The notes beneath the pieces are model-generated. The model ran no database searches. It was not told the origin of the DNA and worked only from the letters and a program-made list of their open reading frames with translations. Source: Oxalobacteraceae bacterium (GTDB lineage Bacteria > Pseudomonadota > Gammaproteobacteria > Burkholderiales > Burkholderiaceae_D). From it: a DNA stretch of 64,000 nucleotides. Made by a program: the position numbers and the translations under genes. Shown here one piece after another: positions 36,901-41,049 of this stretch (positions are counted from its first letter, which is position 1; each line of letters starts with the position of its first letter). Where the stretch lies: positions 1-64,000 of the forward strand of contig CANCDR010000005.1 in the NCBI GenBank assembly GCA_947374865.1, in the 5' to 3' direction.

Positions 36901-39662
36901 GTGCCAGAACCAGTAAAGTTCGTCAGTGATCCACCGCTTACAGAGACATCACCGGATGTAAAAGCATTAGTGCCAGGGTTTTCTGAAAGGCTGAACGTCA
37001 GCGTAGCGGTCTCACCTGCCTTAAGGCTAGCCTTGTCGCTAGTAATACTGATCGTGGGTGGAATCGTGTCGCCTGTATTCCCCCCCCCACTCTCCACCCT
37101 CACCGCCACATAATCACTAGCCGATGAAAACGCGCTTGAACCACCTCTGGTGAGCACAGGCACCTTGCTTCCCGCGCTGCCACTAGTGACATCCCAGGCG
37201 TAAAAGATCAAACCATCCAGATGAATGCCAACGCTATTAGGGTTGGGTTGGAAGTAGAGGCGATCAGTGGACGACAGAAGCAAGGCTTTAGTGGCGCTCA
37301 CGAGTTCAACGGTAGAACCGATGGTAGGACCGTCAACATTTTTATTGACGTCGTACCATGTATGACCATTATCCACACTATAAAACCACGTACCATATTT
37401 GGTCGCTGTGATCGCGATACCTTGAGGGACTGGGCTGCCGGAGGGACTGTCGGCGTCGCTGATGCCACCTAACAGCGTCGATACCAGAGTGCTTCCGCTA
37501 GTGCTGTCAACGCTTGGCCCAGCGGCATCTTGACTGATCGGACTCATACTCCGCATATTGACATGGTCCATGACCGGCGCGTCGTTGGTGGGGGCGACTT
37601 TAATATTGGCTACGATCGATAAAGTACTGGTATCTTGACCGCCGTTAGCTGTGCCACCGTTATCCTGAATTTGGGTCAGGGTAAAAATACGGTCCCCCGG
37701 CGTTGGATTACTAGCATTCGTATTTTGGTACTGTATGCTAGCGACCAAGGCGCCTGTTTGCCCTGAGGAGAAGCCAGTCTCGCTCGTCATGGTGACGGTC
37801 GCTGTTTTTGTGTCGCTCAATAAATCGTCTGCCACCGATACTGTGTAGGTAGCGTCTGCGATTTTCATGACAATAGGAGCCGTGGTCGGCGTTGTCAGGC
37901 TCAAAACTGTGGCGCTGACTAATGCACTGCCATCCCCCAAAATGACTTTTTCAGCATCGCCATCTAAAAGACCGCTCACCCTAAACTGCAGCATTTTTAT
38001 CGACTGCCATGGTTCAATCGTACTTAAGCCGGTGAGCTGAAATACGTTGACCGGGCTGCCCGCTGTTGCGACGCCTTCGAGAAAGGATTTGTAGTTAGGG
38101 GGCACTCCGCCTATTACTTGAGGAGGGTCGACCACAGCAAGGGCAGTCAATGTGGGGGGATCATTCACGGTGTCTTCGGTGAACGCCACATAAGCAGGGC
38201 TAGAAGAAAACGCTGACGTGCCCCCTTGGGTGGTGATGTCGAACTTGCTTCCCGCGCTGCCATTGGTTCCATCCCAAGCCAGGACCGTTAATCCATTCGG
38301 TAGTATTCCGTTATAAGTCGAATTTGCCTGAAAGTAGAGTCGGGTATTAGCATCTGCTGCTAGCAGCAAGGCGTGGCTTAGCAAGACTGGATCACCTGCA
38401 TCAACACCATTCACTCTCGCCCAACTCACACCATCATTAAGACTATAAAACCATAAGCCTTGCGTCTCATTCGTGCCGGTAATGGCGAGGCCCTTTTGTG
38501 CGCCGCTATCTGCATCAGTGATACCGTAGACTAAGGACGAGACCAAGGTACTGCCTACGTTGCTGCCATCGACTGGCGCGCTAGTGGGTGGATTGCTTAA
38601 ATGCAGATTGAGATTCGGGATCGTCACGGGCGCATCGTTGATCGGATTCACCGTGACCGATGCGTAATCGCTCGCTAAAGAGAAGGCCGAACTACCGCCT
38701 CTGTTCATCAGGGGTACTTTACTCCCGACACTGCCAGTCGAGCCGTCCCACGCGTAGAAGATCAATCCGTCTGAATGGGAGCCGCTGTCATTGGGGCTGG
38801 GTTGGAAGTAGAGTTGGGTTTGTGGATCGGCAGATAGCAGCAAGGCATTGATCGATGTCACAGTGCCGCCGACACCATTGATATTGGTCCAATTTACGCC
38901 GTCATCGATGCTATAAAACCAGGTGCCGTATTTGGTCGCGGTGATGGCGATGCCCTTCGTGCTAGCAAAGTTCCCGTCATCCGGATCCGTGATGCCGTTG
39001 TTACTGTTGATGTCACTGAGGATCGTCGATAACAGGGTGCCTTGGGTGCCGGAGTTTGGCGCAGGAGCATCTTCATCGATCGATAGTCCCTGCCGCGTAA
39101 CATGCCCCAAAACCGGTGCGTCATTGGTGGGGGCGACTTGAATCGTTGCTTGAATCGACGATAAGTTGCTCGTTTCTGGGCCGCCACTGTCCTGAATGCT
39201 GCCGAGGGTAAAAAGACGGGGGCCCGCCGTTGGATTACTAGCATTCGTATTCTGGTACTGCATGCTACCGACCAAGGCGCCTGTTTGCCCAGAGGTGAAG
39301 CCAGTCGTACTCGTCATGGTGATGGTCGCTACATCGCCAGTCACCGTGACAGCGTAATGGCCGTCTGATGGGAAGCGCATAGAACCAGAGCTGCCCCCTG
39401 CCAGACTCAAAATTGTGGCGCTGACTAATGCACTGCCATCCCCTAAAATGACTTTTTCATTAGCACCATCTCGAAGGCCACTGACCGTAAACGACAGCGA
39501 TAAGATCGACTGCCCAGCTTCAATGGTACTCAAGCTGGTGAGCTGAAATATGTTGACCGGGCTACCCGCTGTAGCGACACCTTCGAGAAATGATTTGTAG
39601 GAGACAGAAGGCGCGTCGACCAAGGCATTGGCGGTCAATGTGGGAGCGTTATTGGTGGGCAT
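15966..39662 (-). CDS. Giant beta-strand-repeat protein (7,898 residues) with cadherin-like, Ig-like and PA14 modules
   Basis: The ATG at 39662 is preceded by GGAG at a 5-base gap, supporting this start. Residues 1-860 hold duplicated cadherin-like modules; two near-identical Ig-like domains span 867-1074 and a third SbsA-like Ig domain about 1075-1180. The rest is an array of autotransporter-associated beta-strand repeats of the form G-x-L-T-K-x-G-x-G-T-L-x-L-S-x-x-N-T-Y-x-G-x-T (at least 25 counted), predicted to form a long beta-helix. A PA14 domain sits near 4370-4520. No Sec signal peptide, autotransporter barrel, RTX repeats, LPxTG or PEP-CTERM is seen; the protein ends SIAIVGNTIVLYHL. 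An adhesin or surface-fibre role is inferred from the repeats. The export route is unknown and no transporter gene is adjacent. The uninterrupted 23.7 kb frame argues it is functional. Confidence 0.9.
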   Translation of the reverse strand: MPTNNAPTLTANALVDAPSVSYKSFLEGVATAGSPVNIFQLTSLSTIEAGQSILSLSFTVSGLRDGANEKVILGDGSALVSATILSLAGGSSGSMRFPSDGHYAVTVTGDVATITMTSTTGFTSGQTGALVGSMQYQNTNASNPTAGPRLFTLGSIQDSGGPETSNLSSIQATIQVAPTNDAPVLGHVTRQGLSIDEDAPAPNSGTQGTLLSTILSDINSNNGITDPDDGNFASTKGIAITATKYGTWFYSIDDGVNWTNINGVGGTVTSINALLLSADPQTQLYFQPSPNDSGSHSDGLIFYAWDGSTGSVGSKVPLMNRGGSSAFSLASDYASVTVNPINDAPVTIPNLNLHLSNPPTSAPVDGSNVGSTLVSSLVYGITDADSGAQKGLAITGTNETQGLWFYSLNDGVSWARVNGVDAGDPVLLSHALLLAADANTRLYFQANSTYNGILPNGLTVLAWDGTNGSAGSKFDITTQGGTSAFSSSPAYVAFTEDTVNDPPTLTALAVVDPPQVIGGVPPNYKSFLEGVATAGSPVNVFQLTGLSTIEPWQSIKMLQFRVSGLLDGDAEKVILGDGSALVSATVLSLTTPTTAPIVMKIADATYTVSVADDLLSDTKTATVTMTSETGFSSGQTGALVASIQYQNTNASNPTPGDRIFTLTQIQDNGGTANGGQDTSTLSIVANIKVAPTNDAPVMDHVNMRSMSPISQDAAGPSVDSTSGSTLVSTLLGGISDADSPSGSPVPQGIAITATKYGTWFYSVDNGHTWYDVNKNVDGPTIGSTVELVSATKALLLSSTDRLYFQPNPNSVGIHLDGLIFYAWDVTSGSAGSKVPVLTRGGSSAFSSASDYVAVRVESGGGNTGDTIPPTISITSDKASLKAGETATLTFSLSENPGTNAFTSGDVSVSGGSLTNFTGSGTSYTATFTPDVNSNTNGIVSIASGVFDDAAGNVNADGADTNNTVTMTVDTIRPTISITSDKSSLKAGESAILTFTLSDNPGSNAFTSADVSVSGGALTNFTGSGTSYTATFTPTANSSANGIVSVASGVFDDAAGNVNADGADANNTVTMTVDTIAPTLNSIVDDKNGSSVAVNTMVTYTVTFNEDMDASTVSAADFGNAGTATVTIGTVTETTPGVFTVQATPSSAGTLQLQVNANAVLKDVAGNNLDTTTTIVDNTSITVDGGTVVTRLSSGLKIIPDVSTAEVQITEGTGAAANITLAAPTTTINTLTQKNDGGTTPATIDTAGQTLQVSSITAESDSSALTIGTTNPGTLKANKAGGTLTIANASTNPTTINALIANNTSASALTIAGSGTTILAGTNTYTGTTTISGGTLSLSGGLAIADTGPVVMSNAADTYLSLQANETIGSLSGGGLLGGNVLLNNFVLTTGGNNTSTSFAGIISGTAGGITKAGTGTLTLSGVNTYSGTTTISAGTLNANSTDSLGNGSASNTLIFSGGTLQAGGAIVSPNARGVTLTATGNIDTNSNSMSIAGVIAGSGGLTKSGDGALTLTGVNTYSGTTTISAGTLSTGTTGSLANGGAASAIGQNTNVAGNLILNGGTLQYANTGIAQSTDRLFSIQGGTTTSALDASGTNGITFNNTGSIAFIGSNTTQSLTLTGSGSGTLRPNLGNNGSGATSLMKSGSGTWTLSGANTYTGATTVNAGTLKAGVTSVAGTSGAFGNNSEVSMSNTLGAILDITGFNTQIGSLTGGGPTGGNVTLGAATLTVGGSTSPAAFAGSISGTGTLSITGGGTLSLSGTNTYTGTTAINGATLSLSGGSAIADTGSVNLANALYTTLSLQADETIGSLIGGGATGGNVSLTSFRLTTGGNNSSTSFAGVISGSGGITKTGTGTFTLTGTNSYQGSTTINGGTLTLSGASGSINNSASISINNNAVLTLANTSSTEGSFSRLKDTAPITSNGGTINYTNTSGASLTYAETIGSVQLNNGQTNIVLTANMVGGSGNAQTLTLSGLNTVVNSTGTVTFSALTAGPSSTINMIKVFGAATTTLNNIIGPWATTGTSATAQTDYAIYDASGNVIPAGIAGTAETTWTSSANVTLTGTTSLTQARNINSLRFTGAGALSLGNNNLQTNGILNGGTGSFSIASTGGVLQQTGTSAANIYLTSGNGSIFITAPIQDNTGALTLVKSGTSHLVLSGLNTYSGGVVLNAGNLQLDSNTALGSGPLTIFGGGVVSTINFNNANSNPITINADFQASGVMNLGTGAVSLGSLPGTTRTITAFGTLTLGGKISDGITGNVLTKAGSGSLILSGANDYSGGTTISSSTLTATSGSALGTGNVSVGTGAVLNYFATTDTPLNIGGGLSIVGGGTTAVGSSIGGALNSAMINVVGAATASGTVKVNLYGINSVTPMSGSYTLLQGVAGSTLSNASYSLGTVYNNTNFTVGTPSATANTLTVSVTPATALTAAYWTGGLTGVSQVWAASNGSSASNWFSSAAGSAQGLVPGSGTNVFFSANTVANAPSSSTLGANMSVQSLTQNSTTPTTLNADGYALTLGSGGITLNTGAGAVTINPSIVLNGTQTWTNNSSNTLTVGGVISGNGFGLTKAGTGTLALSGANTYTGVTNINGGILNLGSAEIANTSGPIGKQLSNANGSIVFSGGTLQYSSLNTNDYSGRFSAAVNQAINIDTNSQNVTFSTALISSGGTLTKSGAGTLTLSGANTYSGGTTLSSGTLVLNNGASGTTTSSAIGTGPLTISGGTINSTISGITLGTNNLQNWNGDFSFTGSQSLNMGTGAVNMSGNRTVTVSANTFTVGGSISGGGFGLTKAGTGTLTLTGGNTYSGTTTISAGTLNANSTDALGNGSATNTLIFNGGTLQAGGNITSPSTRSVTLSAAGNIDTNSNSVSIDGAITGTGALTKNGNGTLTLTNANANTTYSGTTTIVNGIINISNGSALGSGQINLNGPTATSNDALWLTGGITLANAINTAQTAAGNGVNNTGVVFSASGANTISGSITNSGFFGMTFGAASGATLNISALAVSNSPTFNAVGSGIINLNGDLLTNINPTKIGTGTLNVTTNVTGGASTAWNVNQGSMNISGAGQLSSSTGNIIINNNALLNVDDTTGGPLTRLGGARSLTLANGNFAYTGNGTSPSSQTFGALTANSGADKITLTNAGAANTTVTFASLAINSGAVLNFESAQTFNASTNRIVFSSTPASIATFSTSSPANVGINTVAGNGVVVRAIVRDASGTNFATYNGTGGTGNVQAYSTYTVINGSGNGTDLNFTNINGGSAYGINAQDANATLGGRNVIRVTADTTTLSNPGLNLRTTNALKIDGANTDVTFASAGGTQLAIATGMILSTAANQTIGNATLASTGSAPAIFLGTAPNPGTAAAIVFSSTEASLLVDTGADLTVNAALYSTTSVTKGLGGDLKFATKQYFSAFSGTLTINGGKVILAGGENTLWQGVQGSSTVGQGLAVGPGASLDLNANSQMVGNFGSPSGTAFAGSGGTIINSVASTTATLISVNAFSAWGGNISSGAGSIAYNKAGTNTQSLYSDNTYTGATLITGGNLSLLDEGKLSGTASIAINGGTLSISDTGTMPIIDRINNAAGMSMRGGIFNATGRDATNSSQKLGNVFIAEGGNSIIMTVGSSGPARSQVLDLGNITNGSGAMLQLNNMTGQAGTTARMMATNGTSLLVNGIVPWMNMSGVDLVSYVTPSVGNAAGGFAALNQVGYQGYDGTVLPATSNATGNYKVATAAITVPAGGLNINALVLTPSATQTITFGNGTNSVTDVLNLTAGELIKTGNFNTNIGAVVDNGRLTAGGTVDSTLVDLNLVANAATANPVVLNSRVVDNGTERVRLSFTGYNSGALQITNGANTYTGGTIVNTPNTSQTNGIMDLNVTGANGTTGNSAIPLAATVADSLIINGGNVRLLQANQINFGITPALRGQFAILQLNNNNQTLAGLNFDNDGGTTAPSLTTGTGILTLNGNITATSGNAGTVATISGAGAILPAAGATAIGVDLNGTTRFINAAPVTINGNTTVANVTPTLNISTALGSSSNNANTGLTLNGNGLVQLSSSGSLFGGGVNVNAGGLAVGASTNVSVFNQGTGVVSAFTSGPVGTGSLTIGNNVPYLTSTASANILSNQVILAGTNITLKGTNSLSLNGNNIATNLFGNTTVTVDAPQASLILNMVLADTNSYTLTKQGLGNLVLGNNNTFNGNITINAGTLTLAGLTGATASPVSATSTVTINNGGLLSLQNNGGSSNSMITYANKVIAAGSVSNLNIGNYTATNTSNTIVVNDLSLAGGNILNVSGTNSYGLKINNLSGDAVGGDVPQINVAAGTSVTIIGYSGDKPINVGQGSLLFPGILTIGSSTTFSTNPITLSGTYPLAINNAVLTAANMTTFGYTAGGLNASFATLGASPTAVVNNQVAGIGFTGNKVIVSTLADASFGNRPNTISGTAVNTAAAFSGFLQIATAGTYSFRSASDDGMTLYVDGNAVGADGFAHGFTDAAAINVSLTAGYHAIAYKFSNQGSGGGYRVLYSGADTGGANSFRTLGGNILGGNVLYGTTANPTAGNGYNGAAIINNDYALATNTTATIDTGGTQFGAVIDQSKNFTLGWGSALNITNGTNGSFATGWFGAGGQTPIYDGAIIATTNTSTASAGTLQLLGAIWQSGIGISTGMGANGALIKTGQGTLVVGANNSTSFTGDLVIQNGFVQLNNAAALPTGLTTVANNGAGVTQTMASTGTTAGSTSVTVPSTAALQAGMTVQNGTAGVIPTGAYIVSVDSTTTFTLSEAALTTNNTATLTFQTSGSLDLNGQTSVSGNVHINGAGNALLNTSGATSATPVLASGATGALWNSSGAAASFIGALTLDTSATVGGYGDLTLGVINSAASTVTLTKAGADTLFLNTANNTSLLGPIALTNGMIKIGDQNALGAATALATNGTTLTAGSVLDLNGQTTAEFLSIIGTGRTNFTAVRNTLGALVNSTTGTAMVNSPLVLSAAASVGSDWVNAVSGGTAGGDITLNGAISGALLTKVGSDTLTLTRSNTQSGLTITEGTVIVSSAGIVGGAGAVTVGTGVVTGITPTNTLTLDYAGNNAVNRLADNSALNLNGGAMNLIGDNTPAAVTESLGTGALAFANQHNLVTLTNNGANVTLSSTTTGALTRTNNATVFIRGTSIGSAAPSSNNTNILLGTAPAPATGQVGTATTTDAFTVTTDSGVMPWIVIESGAGATGGVNATFATYSAPTGLKPMVAGNFRTTLPTGVFGNGTTDENVRLVAAGTLVNAIPASFQTTGINSLTFNAATDITLNANVNLSIDSGGILASESNSIGGAGMLNAPSGREFLISSYGAAKTLTINTPLGGAVGPTTGGLTKAGDGSLVLSAANGNSYTGATTLNGGTVKFGAAAPANALFYKFSTGPAVNATASAQNADLMVSNSSSMLDLNGHSQVTGGFLSRGTLPGSGGIVTNTSTTATTYTTTTSTASDFAGQINGNLNFVRTGGANVLVSLRDNNQFTGNATFMSGQTTLVDQGRLSGTSGISIRNAVLRWDDSGIQSMNNRIANDVAITLDGGAFDYTSRGATTDAITLGNLSLTAGANTLRVNPGNGGFGVATLNLGGTFSRSIGATLNFTSTSTSVGMLGAGANVTAAATGLNANTNGMIGAWATVNNLDGTTAAANLEFAVYDATPGVGVRQMNNIEQTGSFALSTASSNVRLGANATMNNGGQTINSLTIAGATTVAFAGNTLDTLTLTSGGLLSSSDNVARAIGVTTNANTRGKLTSSASELFIHNGANTLTINADITGTITPVFTSGGLNSGAAITLNNANSYVGTAYVNGVILNLGGAGGTTTNAITGDLVVTGGNFNGTGSGFIANSAVVLNAANQINDISNVTIRGGSQLNLNGFNDTIASLRFNSQGGYNDGGPLVQTGAGRLTLTGAITSTNLDDVRAVPTINGNLILPATASIVVDRVGVNTGSITTVLGTRGDLNEQVGLSLNANIVNAGTINKTGLGALQLGGYSNATLTVNVNAGEVILGPNTNTFATNYKNTQINLANGTMLDMRGNTNMQVGSVFSQDTNSATSTAIIKNFNPTTAGTLVTGADSSSGTFAGTFAADYTTGTLNVTKIGNGTWTLKGDSSANILGTLNIAGSTAVNTSAINIDQTTGKLGFVTTNLAEGGALNLNSAGNVVTNRLGGSTSVQSSTANDRGFNNKGGVLNYVGGAAGIESLANVTNTAGQSQWNLTNSDTQSRINIATFTAASSTNTGSLVLNAGGNILGGGAVSAGRVNVIASTPNLVGNNPAVSGSKINGIRPDIIGIDSTGSGFVTHDANGYRLLATNEYQQLPGVGSGLGSAYMAITVAGTAVTTSTIRIADATGLVTGQTTLAALNGIPAATPISATGTPFANSVTLSPFTSSTVTASTTGRVTFIVPTTANVATSVLSNIEQAATVQSLTLNSTGGLLFEGGNLTTTNCSTGLTYGFNGALNTLTITSGGIVANGTNAITNGSISAAAAALDFHVLGTSLNVNSHILGSGGIVKSDAGLLTLSSQSYNTGPTSINDGTLQLGAGSTNLLLVAPTATVPSLNDVNVNSGFFDLNGSTQAVRQLTQSTGNTFANGAGTVTNSNASTATLITVPNTTTTFAGNINGGNIKLDKQGLNTLTLLSANNLGNGTTNIRGSQLILRDSGAISTSSLAAGAISALQGGQLTLDNGGLGTSSTRVGTTPITLTGGTLQFLGADGTDSANVGAITLGAGASVVDVRNFASSSTTGATNAVTLASITGGGAQSNINFTNSGGTLGAAIGGVNGSTGINQSANVQIGITVASTLTNGIIGGWAVVNGTDWASYRSTVDAATGAFGIGALGLVLNSTSGAPTVPFGAYSSNSLTSATVIGDNISDLTARDGTFGTNLMNSLKLAGAVTMTGNNLSGLITLGSGGLLNTSADTFRGIRLTAGTTANANLYNYDSATLTLGSQIVDNPIGQVNFVKSGSATLNFGTSPTQLIGTTTSNSNVIPVTGSTSGLVVGMTTPNVGNIGGINQYIIAIPTATTFMTTTNVGTGATGGDGSFLFPTVQVLSGLTLTNGVGAISVPFGTSIMPGSTLLIAFGNSGAPTVNILTVNSVSGTTLTLDGGTIGGSTGTGTIVFVPNATGLVSTPATVNVLTPTGMTVLSNTNLTTNMYVSGPGIAPGTIISNVTGNAVTLSKAVTANVAGNISFTPVPVGLTQISVPVTAGASTVTVSPANAAGIFAGQSVTGFGIPVGTVVSNVIGTIVTLSQNIVTVGSNAQSTLTFGEQLTNSTSTLALQGTTTAASATVTVGSTQGLYPGMKVTGIPGLGTGTIATIASATTFTLNTGSGVTAGTNTNLSLTSPTILPTFAQGYSGDTVVNQGTMSVGGTIGSIQIPGNLILNNANLTQTSNGNIASTSNVSINGGGVLTLTGLNTLQTLTYNNNGGILTPNVTGGTVMLAGSASASTATITSVNDNLATTPQFSSILELNGLDPFLVGGTRVITTSGQSPMDLNITGVVQNTMGGTVGLTKAGTGSLMLSATNTFNGNFLLNEGSLILNTDSAGAITSSPVGTGTLVISNLGTPTTIQAGTATHTIANPVTVNGDFTFGGTAASHNLILSGTVNLSTAPRVITVTSPQVTDTIIGQLTSGAGSGLTKSGDGTLVLSNTTNNYTGATIVNGGLLKYGAVNAIPTGSAVSVLSGGTLDINGGGTTVTLASLAGDSTTQGGLVTTSATSGTTTLSIGDGTNTAFGGAITNNIGSTLNFVKQGSSTLILGGPNSYSGTTTVSGGTLLINGSTSGGSVTVNTIATLGGTGTINGAVSDSGILSPGASYGEVGTLNVNGNVSFSSGSTLLIDVTGTTGDLLSVTGTVDATNLVLEFNLSAAATGTYTILSATAITNVNSYGASGLDPLDSIAIVGNTIVLYHL
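17675..18775 (-). repeat. Five successive short modules inside the giant protein
   Basis: Within this coding segment (about residues 6960-7330) a module of roughly 55-65 residues recurs. It has the pattern x-GLxxGMxVxGxGIPxGTxVxxVxGxxVTLS; the clearest copies are those with GQSVTGFGIPVGTVVSNVIG and GMKVTGIPGLGTGTIATI. A sixth, isolated copy lies near 25350-25530 (LQAGMTVQNGTAGVIPTGAYI). The modules interrupt the beta-strand repeat array. I do not know an assigned function. Confidence 0.6.
26090..26565 (-). other. PA14-like domain inside the giant protein
   Basis: Residues about 4370-4520 read as a PA14 carbohydrate-binding-type domain: GFLQIATAGTYSFRSASDDG, then MTLYVDGNAV, a LTAGYHAIAYKFSNQGSGGG turn and YRVLYSGAD. 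PA14 domains are beta-barrels often found in adhesins and glycosidases that bind glycans. Here it is framed on both sides by beta-strand repeats. Confidence 0.8.
31075..31310 (-). repeat. Intragenic duplication, copy 2 (offset 4,122 bases)
   Basis: About 235 bases closely match 35197-35432; within the core (31155-31276) only scattered substitutions are seen. Anchors at 31081/35203 and 31155/35277 both give an offset of 4,122 bases, exactly 1,374 codons. Both copies encode the repeat ending GTLNANSTD-LGNG. Confidence 0.85.
35197..35432 (-). repeat. Intragenic duplication, copy 1
   Basis: This is the partner of 31075-31310 within the giant gene, in the same orientation and reading frame. It encodes one beta-strand repeat of the TYSGTTTISAGTLNANSTD type. 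Long direct repeats like these permit in-frame deletion or expansion by recombination. Confidence 0.85.
36441..37064 (-). repeat. Two tandem 312-base Ig-like domain repeats
   Basis: Two successive 104-residue Ig-like domains (867-970 and 971-1074) of the giant protein differ at only a modest number of residues. Each runs from I-x-PTISITSDK to NNTVTMTVDT, and the codon for the initial isoleucine lies at 37064 and 36752, exactly 312 bases apart. Both contain GVFDDAAGNVNADGAD. The high nucleotide identity points to recent duplication or ongoing conversion. Confidence 0.93.
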
Positions 39663-39859
39663 GGCAACTCCAGATTCTTAGGTCCTAAACGGAGTCAACA
39701 ATTGACGCCGGATTTCACTAATTTAATCTTAGTAATTTCCCGCCCAATTTGCTTCAAAATAACTGTTTTATTTACTTACTTGTCGCCAATTCTTGCGAAT
39801 TAGAACGTGATTTTATTTGTTGGTTGGGGAATAGAATTGGAATACGACACTGCATGCGT
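39663..39859. other. Upstream region of the giant gene
   Basis: About 200 AT-rich bases between the giant gene's start codon and the second palindrome. It must hold that gene's promoter. I see no convincing -35/-10 pair: TTGAAG with TACTAA at 17 bases is weak. No small gene is seen. Confidence 0.35.
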
Positions 39860-39921
39860 GGGGTCAGGTCTTGACATGCCACATTTCGTTTTAGAAATGT
39901 GGCATGTCAAGACCTGACCCC
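39860..39921. repeat. 62-base palindromic repeat element, copy 2
   Basis: A perfect inverted repeat with 28-base arms and a 6-base loop (GTTTTA). The arms equal those of the element at 15835-15896 over at least 26 bases; only the loop and loop-proximal bases differ. It lies 14 bases past the minE stop and about 200 bases before the giant gene's start. It looks REP/REPIN-like; no transposase is seen in the window. Confidence 0.95.
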
Positions 39922-39935
39922 AGGGGGAGGGGGGG

Positions 39936-40193
39936 TTAGCGTGCGTCGGGGAGTACGACGTTGACTTCTAGGACTTCTAAGTTGCCTTTGCGGTCTAGCG
40001 AGAGTTTGATGTCGTCTGCGTTGACGTGGGTGTATTTGGAGATGACGGCGATGAGTTCTTTGTGCAAGGCTGGCAGGAAGTCAGGGCCGTCTAGACCATT
40101 GCGTTCACGGGCGATGATGACTTGCAAACGCTCCTTGGCGGAGCTGGCGCTGGCCTTGGGTTTGGGGTTGAATAAAAACGAAAGCAGGGACAT
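39936..40193 (-). CDS. minE: Cell division topological specificity factor MinE
   Basis: An 85-residue protein. The N-terminus [12 protein letters not shown] is the membrane-targeting region, residues about 20-35 ([15 protein letters not shown]) are the MinD-interacting part, and the C-terminal half ([25 protein letters not shown]) is the dimerisation domain. It stimulates MinD ATPase and drives pole-to-pole Min oscillation. The ATG is one base past the minD stop and has GGAGG 8 bases upstream. It is the last gene of minC-minD-minE. Confidence 0.97.
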   Translation of the reverse strand: MSLLSFLFNPKPKASASSAKERLQVIIARERNGLDGPDFLPALHKELIAVISKYTHVNADDIKLSLDRKGNLEVLEVNVVLPDAR

Positions 40194-40194
40194 G

Positions 40195-41010
40195 TTATTG
40201 CCCTCCGAAGAGTCGTTTTAACAGTCCCGGCTTTTCATACGTCGCAAACCGCAGTTCGACGGTGTCGCCCAAAAAGCGCGCTACGACATCACGATAGGCT
40301 TCCGCGACGTCACTGCCTTCCATGTGGATCGCTGGATTACCAGCGTTCGAGGCGTGCAGCACTGATTCCGATTCCGGGATGATGCCGATGAGGGGAATGC
40401 GTAAAATTTCCTGCACGTCGGTGTAAGACAACATCTCGCCAGCTTCCACACGTTTTGGTACATAACGCGTGATCAGCAAATGCTCCTTAACTGGCTCAAG
40501 ACCATTTTGCGCGCGCCGCGATTTGGCTTGAATGATGCCGAGTATGCGATCCGAATCGCGCACCGAGGATACTTCCGGATTGGTGACGATGATGGCTTCA
40601 TCTGCAAAGGTTAAGGCCATGATCGCGCCGTGCTCGATGCCGGCAGGTGAATCACACACGATGTATTCAAAACCCATCGCTGCCAGATCGTTGAGGATGC
40701 GTTCGACGCCCTCTTCGCTCAAGGCATCTTTGTCGCGCGTTTGTGAGGCAGGCAGCACGAATAAATTTTCGCAATGCTTGTCTTTGATGAGCGCCTGATT
40801 AAGCGTGGCTTCTTTGTTGACGACGTTGATCAGGTCATACACCACACGCCGCTCGCAGCCCATGATGAGATCCAGATTACGCAGGCCGACGTCAAAGTCG
40901 ATGACGACTGTCTTATGGCCGCGCATGGCTAAGCCGGAAGAAAAACTCGCGCTGGATGTCGTCTTACCGACGCCGCCTTTGCCTGAAGTTACTGAAATAA
41001 TTCTCGCCAT
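40195..41010 (-). CDS. minD: Septum site-determining ATPase MinD
   Basis: A 271-residue ParA/MinD-type ATPase. The deviant Walker A GKGGVGKT is at residues 10-17, switch regions include [17 protein letters not shown] and [13 protein letters not shown], and the C-terminal amphipathic membrane helix ends [15 protein letters not shown]-bound MinD dimerises on the membrane, recruits MinC and is released by MinE. AAGGAG precedes the ATG. The gene lies 39 bases after minC. Confidence 0.98.
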   Translation of the reverse strand: MARIISVTSGKGGVGKTTSSASFSSGLAMRGHKTVVIDFDVGLRNLDLIMGCERRVVYDLINVVNKEATLNQALIKDKHCENLFVLPASQTRDKDALSEEGVERILNDLAAMGFEYIVCDSPAGIEHGAIMALTFADEAIIVTNPEVSSVRDSDRILGIIQAKSRRAQNGLEPVKEHLLITRYVPKRVEAGEMLSYTDVQEILRIPLIGIIPESESVLHASNAGNPAIHMEGSDVAEAYRDVVARFLGDTVELRFATYEKPGLLKRLFGGQ

Positions 41011-41049
41011 CGAAAACTCCTTTACAAGATTCTTGTTCTAATAGGGGAC

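Noticed and set aside
16435-39141. Many open frames of 60-340 codons on the plus strand opposite the giant gene
   Set aside because: They arise because the repeat-rich minus-strand gene uses few codons that give stops in complement. Their products are low-complexity, valine- or arginine-rich and overlap each other with no ribosome-binding sites or known motifs.
15966-39662. CRISPR or phage tail-fibre reading of the repeats
   Set aside because: The repeats are protein-level, of uneven length and in one continuous frame; there are no spacers and no phage structural genes nearby.
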